From contig CM075347.1 in assembly GCA_037693485.1 (NCBI GenBank), positions 65,382,501 to 65,446,500 of the forward strand: 64,000 bases of DNA. The letters are read 5' to 3'. The DNA comes from Kitagawia praeruptora. Taxonomy: Eukaryota > Streptophyta > Magnoliopsida > Apiales > Apiaceae. Position numbers and translations under genes: made by a program. Shown one piece after another: positions 57,541-64,000 of this stretch; position 1 is the first letter of the stretch, and every line of letters starts with the position of its first letter. The notes beneath the pieces were generated by a model, which ran no database searches, was not told the origin of the DNA, and saw nothing but the letters and a program-made list of their open reading frames with translations.

Positions 57541-58264
57541 TTTATGGGTTGGATAGATGTGCCAAGGACCAACATGAGCTGGAGATGTAGGAGATGCCGA
57601 GCATAATTTTTTATTTACTTCAAATATGTCTCTGATTTGGTGCATCAATGTAAAAACTACACTTTGTTGTTTTATTTTACATTTAGATTTTAGACATTGA
57701 ATGATTTGTACGACGATGTCGTCAGAGTAGTCTTGATATTGCTTTTGGATTGGTGGTCATGATGTATATGGTATTAATTTTGGATTGGTTTTTGTATGTA
57801 CCAAGTTAATGGTGAATTTGTATTGGAACCCAACAAGTCATGCTCGACTAATTTTAGAAAAGCATTGCAATTCCCTTTAAAAATGTTGTTATTTACTGTT
57901 ATTTTTGTTATTAAAAGCATTGCTATTAGAAAACAATTGTTGTCAATTTTAGTCTAATTTGTTGCTATTGTCCACATATTGCAATGCTAAATAGAAAAAA
58001 TAACTCAAAAACGGCATTGCAATAGGCTATTGCAATGATTCATTAGTGTTGCTAAAAACACAAAAACATTGCCATAAAGGCTTTTCGTAATGATTTCAGG
58101 TGTTGCCATATAGTGTTGAAATCGTTGCTACAGGGACATATAGTAACCAGACCAAAGTTAACGCCAAATTTTAGCAAAATCATTGCAATAGACTCTACTG
58201 CAATGATTTAAGGCCCTAATGCAACATTTTTGTGTGGTTGCCATATCCAATCTATGGTGTAGTG

Positions 58265-60131
58265 CACTATTTATAGTGGATCAAGCCCGAATGTAGTTCT
58301 TGAATGATATGATCGTTTGTTTGTCATGAGTTATCCTCTCTCCAGTGGGATAATGACTGTTATTTCTGATAATAATCGAGTATGATGTATATAATCAGGT
58401 TACCAAGCAGTTTTGGTAACATAGAATGATTATCTCAAGCATTTATCATAATTTTGTATCATTTATCAAGTATATATGACATATATCCTCAAATAACTGA
58501 ATGTTTATCTGTTTGAGAGTGTTTTTAGATGATATAAACGTGTTCCTAAAAAGTAGGAGGCGTGCCTTATCTGATTTGGCAGCCTAATCAGGCTTCCAGC
58601 GGAAGCTGGGGGTACCGCCCGGTAGCCTGGCTCCGGTACCCCCTCCGGTAACCCCTATCACGGAAGCTACTCTGGAAGCTCTATTGGATGACTGGTAATA
58701 GTTATAGGTTATCCTCAAGGCGATACCTTGAGACCCTTAGTCATGCGTTCCCGTGCTGTAGTGTACATGGTAACCCCTAGGGCTACTGTAGGCCTCCGGA
58801 AACCTGACAGATTACTCATTCTCTTCATGGATCTGGACCCTAACCCTCTAGTGGGCCTAAATCTAACTCATGCGAGATTTTGGTCACAACAACTACCCCC
58901 CGGTTCCCTGAAGTACTGTGTGCAAGGGGAACCTATTATTCACAGGGTGCCGCTTTCTAAGTTTCTAAATCAAAAACTTACTTTATCAATGCCTTGCCAA
59001 CACGATGTTGAAATAGTAAATTCTCATTTGTAAATATCAGAACTAGTAGTGGTATTTTCATTCGATAGCTCTTGTAATCTGCGTCACGGGAACCCGGAAT
59101 TAATCTAATATGGGGAGCTATACGATTTATTTATTAAAGCTCTGATTAATTAGATTTATTCATTGGGAACAAAAGAGATGACTATCAAGAGGGGAGAGCC
59201 TTATCACAAACTCTACCGCTCTAAAACAAAAGGGAACGGTTTGTTTTCCTGTACCCACACGTTTCCCTCTACACCTCGTTTTCTGTGCCATATTCAATCA
59301 CTAGGGAATACGCCTCTTTTTCATTTACTTTCATATATCAATACGCTTAGCCTTTTCATCATTTTCCTCTTCATCTACGCTATACTCTCTCTTTTGAGTA
59401 ACGAAAAAGGCTTTTAAAGGTTTCCGACGGGACTTCTCCGATGAGGCCTAGGCCAGTCACACACCCATCTTTACTAAGGTACCTTTCTTTTTGATTCTTG
59501 CGGTCTACCCATATTTCTAACTTTGTTGTTTCATTCTTGATGTTCATGTGTCGATATTTGTTTTTTGAATTGATAAGAGAGCTATAATTCCAATCATCAT
59601 TGCATGTTGTTTTCTTCGATTCGCCTGAATTTGATGTGTATGGTCATAAATCTTTGTTGTCTGTATCAACTCTCCATCCTTGTTAAGATTAAATCTCGTG
59701 TGCTTGACTCTTTATGCTGAGATGCATGTGCTAATTTCACTTACCGGAGGGGTTCAGGATGGCCTGTACTCCGTTTTCCCCCTTGGTTACTCTTTAGGTG
59801 CTTATAACATGTTTGACGTTTGCTCTAATCAAGTGTCATTACTTTAGATCTATTCTGTCGAATAGATATTGGTAACTGATCAATCTGGGCGTATGCCTGG
59901 TACTTTGCACCCGTGTTTTTCCTTGCTTTGTTTTGTTAGCTCCAGTATCATTAAATTGGGCTGCCATGTTGATAGCCACCCACCGATTTTTAGCCTTTTC
60001 GATTTGACCCGGTAGCCTTATTATGTCTAGGGTACCTCTAGGTTGATTAAGTGGGATCACCGTTTCCTCCTACTATTGGTTGCTCGGCTCTCTTCTCTCA
60101 CGCTAATCTGCTTCCCTATCTGTGGTTGCAG
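58265..60131 (+). other. Element G leader
   Basis: Presumed LTR and 5' untranslated sequence of G. It contains CCGGTA-type words (58619, 58633, 58645, 60009) and a palindrome CCACTATTTATAGTGG (rebuilt in part across the CACTA insertion). A splice-acceptor-like TGTGGTTGCAG ends at 60131, directly before the start codon of the G gene. Open frames at 58728-59417 have no recognisable content. Confidence 0.45.
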
Positions 60132-62766
60132 ATGTCTATCTCGTCCATCTCGGGAGGTTCATCACAACACGTGGGTAACCTGTCACCCATTTCTGGTGAG
60201 CCTTCGGATTCTGGGTCAACCCACCTTAATGAGGTGCTCCTCCGTCAACCCTTGTTACAATCCAAGCCTTCCATTAGTTCTCGGACCCGTTCTCGGGTTG
60301 AGGTAATAAATCCTCTTGAGGCTGAGATCGTAAGTAGGCGTCTCGACCCTTCCCTGGAGGCTGGCTCGTCAAATTTTGGTAATGAGGGTATTGATAGGAT
60401 TTATCTGAGTTCAAACACGGATGAAGAAGAAAGATTGGATGAGGGATTCTGGAATGAGGCTGAGTAGCCGCTTTTTGAAAATTCAAACCTGCTAGATGAA
60501 GAAGGGAATACCGAAGTTGGATTGGTGACAGAGGTTGATCGGAAGCCTCACGTCCCTGCAAGCTGCGTTCCATCCTGTGAAAATTTAGACTCCACCATGA
60601 ATGCTGATAGACTTGTCAGACTATTAGAGTCGTGCAATCCGGGATGTAATCTTGTGGTACCCAGTGATGGTGAGAGGTGCCACAGATTTGATAACTTTGA
60701 ACCTGATCAGTCCTTGCCTGATGCCGTGTTATCTGCTTCGTTCTTTAAGTTGGGATTCTCTCTCCCAATGCATCCGTTCTTTATTGACATGTTGAACTTT
60801 TATGACATAGCCCCAATGCAATTGTCCCCTAATTCTTTTAGGGTGGCTGCATGCATGTACATTCTCTATGATCGAGCCTTCTCTGTCCCTCTCACCGCTA
60901 GAGAGCTAGGGTACTTCTATCAATTGAAGGATGTAGGGCGAAAGGTTGGTATCTTTTACCTCACCTCATGGAATAATAGGCAAGGTGGGTGTATAAAGGG
61001 AAACAAACGGGGGATGTATGACTGGTTGGAAATGTTTTTATACTGTTATGGCTGCGAGGAGGTGAGAAAAGAGTGGAATCTGACTCCGGGTAAGCATCCG
61101 GTACCCCCTGCCATGCTACGGGTAGCCCCCGTCGAATCACCTTCTTCTCTAATTCGACCTTTGTTTTATTTTTTATTCTGTTGTTGTATTGTTTAGGGAT
61201 CCCAACACAAACATCCCTACAGGGCATTGAAGAGGGAAGGGCTAGAAAGATTATGAAGTTGGCGGGCTCTCTGAGAGACGGGGAGAGTTTGTTGACCCCG
61301 GAGACCCTGACGAGATTAGGGTTCTCGAAACCTGTGGCTCCCTCCTCTCCTGCTCATGAGATGGAGGTCGAGGAAGGATTGGAAAGAGAGCCCAGACCTC
61401 AGGGTACTGACAAGAAGCGTGGAAAGAGAGATGGGGCTTCCACTGACTTCTCTCCCGGTATCCCAGGCTACCGCTCTCCTATACCTTTTTCTTATATTCT
61501 CACTAATCATGTCATATTCCTTTGTTCATAGATACCCGTTATTAGTGGCGTCTCTATTGCTTTTCTCATGTATATGCTTCGAAACTGTGTAGTACTTGTT
61601 GCATTTCTCTTACTCATGTTATCATATGCATCTAGGAATCGGGCTCCGGTAACCCTACCGGTAACCTGATATTTCCTCATATAGTTATGTGTTACGGTTA
61701 CTAACATCTCCAATGTTCCATCATTTCAGGTATGTCAGGATCTGTGCCATCCTTTATCAAACCATCTGATAAATATGAAGATTTATTTCCTGAAGACGAT
61801 TTGCTCATGATGGAAACCCCTATTGCCGCTACCCCGATTTCCAGGGTCCCAGCTCCTGCACCCATCAAGGTTGAGCTTTCAGCTACTGAAAAATGCAGAT
61901 TATCTCAAGCTTCCGGGAGTTTCAAGACTACCCCAGAAACTCGATCTTCGAAGAGAGTTAGGATATCTCAGCAAGATGCACCTGTAGGTGAAGTGGAGCA
62001 GTTCTATCAGATGTCTGGAGGTCAGATTCCCATGGAGACGATTGCTGGGTGGGTTAAACAGAAAACCTCTGATGCTGCGAGATCCATGCTGTTTTCAGCG
62101 GGCGAGAGCTTCTTCCATCAACTTAGGCTTTCCAATCAAATGGCCCTGGCTACCCGTGGCGATATGAGGCTCCGAGAGGAAATCAAGCAATTGAAGTTAG
62201 ATATGCAAGCTGCGGAAGGTGAGAAGAAGAAGCTGTCTGAGGCTGGTAAGAGGTTGAAGGGAGAGTTATCTGTGTTAGCTAAGGAAAAGGATAAGTTGGG
62301 TAAGCTGGTTGCCACTCAGGAAGAAGAGAAGGAGGAAAGGATGGTAGTCCATGCCTCCGAGATTAAAGAACTGAAGCTACAGGTGGATTCCCTGCAAGCA
62401 TCGGTCAGAAGGCTCAAGGAGGCCCTTCCAGAAAGGTATAACTTGGGTTTTGCCAAGGGGGCTACCGACTACATGAGGTCTACCTGGCGAGCAATGCCTA
62501 ACTTGGATTGGGCGCTCCTAGGCGAGGATGCGGTAAAGCAAGTGGAGAGTTTCAAGGCGGAGGTTGCTGAGTCCCAGACTCCTGCTTCAAAGACAATAGC
62601 CAGGCCGTTGGCTATCCCGAAGGATGCAAACGAGGATGCTCAAGTAGCTAGGGTTGATGCTCCCACAGATGTGGTTGAGGTTACACCAGGTGATTCCGCT
62701 GGAAAGGTTGATCCTGTCGAGGATTCCCCTAGTTCTGAGGCTGCCAAAGACCCTTCGTCTTCCTAA
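60132..62766 (+). pseudogene. Element G gene, three exons, putative gypsy-type transposon (Transposase_28-like) protein
   Basis: The proposed exons are 60132-61089, 61197-61457 and 61730-62766. Both introns (107 and 272 bp) start GT, end AG, and are phase 1, so the three open frames join into one of 752 codons. One TAG (60465-60467, codon 112) interrupts exon 1. The first exon holds F-F-K-L-G-F-S-L-P-M-H-P-F-F, Q-L-S-P-N-S-F-R and G-Y-F-Y-Q-L-K, the signature of the putative gypsy-type transposon family (PF04195). The last exon has a long coiled coil (about 62160-62430; E-E-I-K-Q-L-K, K-K-L-S-E-A) and an acidic Ser-rich tail. The start follows TTGCAG, implying a 5'-UTR intron. The role of this family is unknown. 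A CAG-to-TAG change would explain the single stop. Confidence 0.75.
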
Positions 62767-63380
62767 GTCATTCCTCTCTCATCATCTTGAACTTTTATTC
62801 CGCTGGTTTCATAAACTTTATGGTTTTGATTAAAAGGGGGTGGGCTCCTATAACGCTCCACGAATGTAATCTTAAATTTCATAACTCTACTCGTTCTATG
62901 GTCGTAAGCCTTGTGTTTTTTGAACTTGCCTTGCTTATCAAATGCATGTTTATCTTATTATCCGGTTTTTTATGTAGTAGGTATGATTGTCGCATCATTT
63001 CTGATTATGCAACGAGAACCAACTTAGACTTAATAATCCTTACTCATCGAACCCCCATAGTACTCATTCTCTAGGGTACCAATATGCTAAGTAAGAAAGG
63101 TACTACGATAACTTAAAACGGTGCATAACTAAACGCCACCATCGAATTCTATCCGGTAAAATGACTCTCCTCACTAATCCTAAAACAAGTTTGTACAAGT
63201 TCTCAGAGGATATACGTCATATATATGTTGATTAAATAGATATTAGATCATGAATCAAGATAAGAACGATAGAATGGTATCGCAGTGTAGAAGAGTACAA
63301 GAGTAAATATGGCAACACATACCCGGATAGGTGGCCATAGAACTGATAGACTACTTGTACCTTTGTCTGCTTGGTTGTCA
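62767..63380 (+). other. Non-coding DNA after the G gene
   Basis: No gene recognised. A 95-codon open frame at 62787-63074 has no motif and is not called. One CCGGTA word at 63149. Confidence 0.4.
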
Positions 63381-63384
63381 CTGT

Positions 63385-63535
63385 GGGTGTGGGGGTACCG
63401 TCCGGTATCCCAATTCCATTTGGAAACCCGAAGGCAGGAACCTGACTCCGGGAGCCCCGTGGCCGGTAGCCCCTATCCGGTAGCCTGGGTACCGGAGGCT
63501 CAGCCTGGAAACCTTTGTTCCGGGAGTCCCAATCA
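63385..63535. repeat. GC-rich block of CCGGTA/GGTACC words
   Basis: A short region with CCGGTATCCC, CCGGTAGCCCC, CCGGTAGCCTGG and TACCGGAGG within 110 bp, unlike the AT-rich surroundings. It is the densest part of the CCGGTA motif that recurs through element G. Confidence 0.7.
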
Positions 63536-63559
63536 TTTAATAAATCATGTGTGGTGATG

Positions 63560-64000
63560 CCATGTAGGCCAATCCTGCAAAGATGTCTTGTAATGAAGGG
63601 ATCCAAGTGGGTAGACCAGGGTACCACACAAGCCCAAATAATGAAGGGAACCATGTATGCCGAGCATGGTTCCATACATGCCCTGATAACCAAGTAAGCC
63701 ATGTGAACCACTCAAGGTTCCATACATGTCTGGTATTGAAGGGATTCAAGTGTGCCAATCAGGGTACCACACAAGCCCAAGTAATGAAGGGAACCATGTA
63801 TGCCGAACAGGGTTCCATACATGCCCTGATAACCAAGTAAGCCATGTGAACCACTCAAGGTTCCGTACATGTCTGGTATTGAAGGGATCCAAGTGTGCCA
63901 ATCAGGTTACCACACAAGCCCAAGTAATGAAGGGAACCATGTATGCCGAACAGGGTTCCATACATGCCCTGATAACCAAGTAAGCCATGTGAACCACTCA
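63560..64000. repeat. Tandem array, 143-bp unit, continuing past the window
   Basis: CCCTGATAACCAAGTAAGCC recurs at 63681, 63824 and 63967, giving a 143-bp period over just over three units. The first unit is more diverged. Each unit holds several GGTACC/GGTTCC/GGAACC words. Open frames of 85 codons recur at the same period because the units are near-identical; 143 is not a multiple of three, so these are not a repeat protein. Confidence 0.93.

Larger units (their letters stand above)
53714..58264. mobile_element. CACTA (En/Spm) transposon carrying host gene pieces
   Basis: The ends CACTACACCATAGATTG and CAATCTATGGTGTAGTG are terminal inverted repeats of about 33 bp with two mismatches. It is flanked by the 3-bp duplication CAC (53711-53713 and 58265-58267), as expected for CACTA. 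Both subterminal zones (about 53740-53900 and 57850-58200) are rich in GCATTGCAAT/TTGCTA words, the usual transposase-binding architecture. No transposase frame was found in the 4551 bp, so it is non-autonomous; its cargo is an intron-bearing PIEZO fragment. Confidence 0.92.
53386..64000 (+). mobile_element. Element G: large non-autonomous element with gypsy-type transposon gene (right end beyond window)
   Basis: Begins at TGTTGTGGGAGG where B's ORF3 stops making sense; the exact first base is uncertain. It includes a GC-richer leader, a spliced gene (60132-62766), a dispersed CCGGTA motif and a tandem array, and is split by the CACTA element at 53714-58264. A likely TATA (TTTATAG at 58270) lies at the CACTA junction. 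It is probably a LARD-like LTR element, but neither a PBS nor a second LTR is visible, so this is inferred. Confidence 0.5.

Noticed and set aside
58728..59417. Two frames of 101 and 84 codons in the G leader
   Set aside because: No motif, and composition follows the CCGGTA words; more likely LTR/untranslated sequence.
63583..63983. Paired 85-codon frames as a repeat protein
   Set aside because: They recur because of the 143-bp tandem unit, which is not a multiple of three and is open on both strands.

Overview
This is a plant nuclear window, almost certainly from a eudicot. Plant-specific Ty1/copia and Ty3/gypsy (Athila-like) retroelements, a Helitron, Stowaway and hAT MITEs, and a CACTA element carrying pieces of a plant-type PIEZO gene all point that way. 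The species cannot be named from the sequence. No ordinary, intact host gene was found: nearly all of the 64 kb is transposable-element DNA, much of it nested.

Layout. (1) 1-5.9 kb: a short non-autonomous element split by a gypsy solo LTR (TSD GTGGT), a palindrome-rich foldback element, a small Helitron, and a three-level nest (Stowaway in hAT in a long-TIR foldback element). (2) 5.9-23.8 kb: copia element C on the minus strand, split by copia element A on the plus strand. A has near-identical LTRs, broken gag and pol, and an uninterrupted third ORF of 1494 codons. A also carries an extra copy of its own internal tail upstream of its 5' LTR. (3) 23.8-27 kb: a second copy of the short non-autonomous family, and two Stowaway-like MITEs. 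(4) 27-53.4 kb: copia element B, an old relative of A with the same gag-pol-ORF3 plan, hit by a 4.3 kb gypsy solo LTR (F, TSD AGAAG) and by an Athila-like element (D), which itself holds a 4.6 kb solo LTR (E, TSD TTCAG). (5) 53.4-64 kb: element G, apparently inserted in B's ORF3. G carries a three-exon gene resembling the putative gypsy-type transposon (Transposase_28) family, a 4.55 kb CACTA element (TSD CAC) holding an intron-bearing PIEZO fragment, and a 143-bp tandem array that runs off the window.

How it works together. None of the coding elements looks able to move alone. A is the youngest and most complete: A's LTRs differ by 8 substitutions and one 51-bp indel, against 5 substitutions in the 323-bp LTRs of its host C. 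The most striking signal is a heptamer, AACGGAT, found 26 times in A in both orientations, in LTRs, between ORFs, and inside coding sequence in different reading frames. It often forms hairpin pairs, and two clusters sit upstream of TATA boxes. Other elements here carry their own private dispersed motifs.
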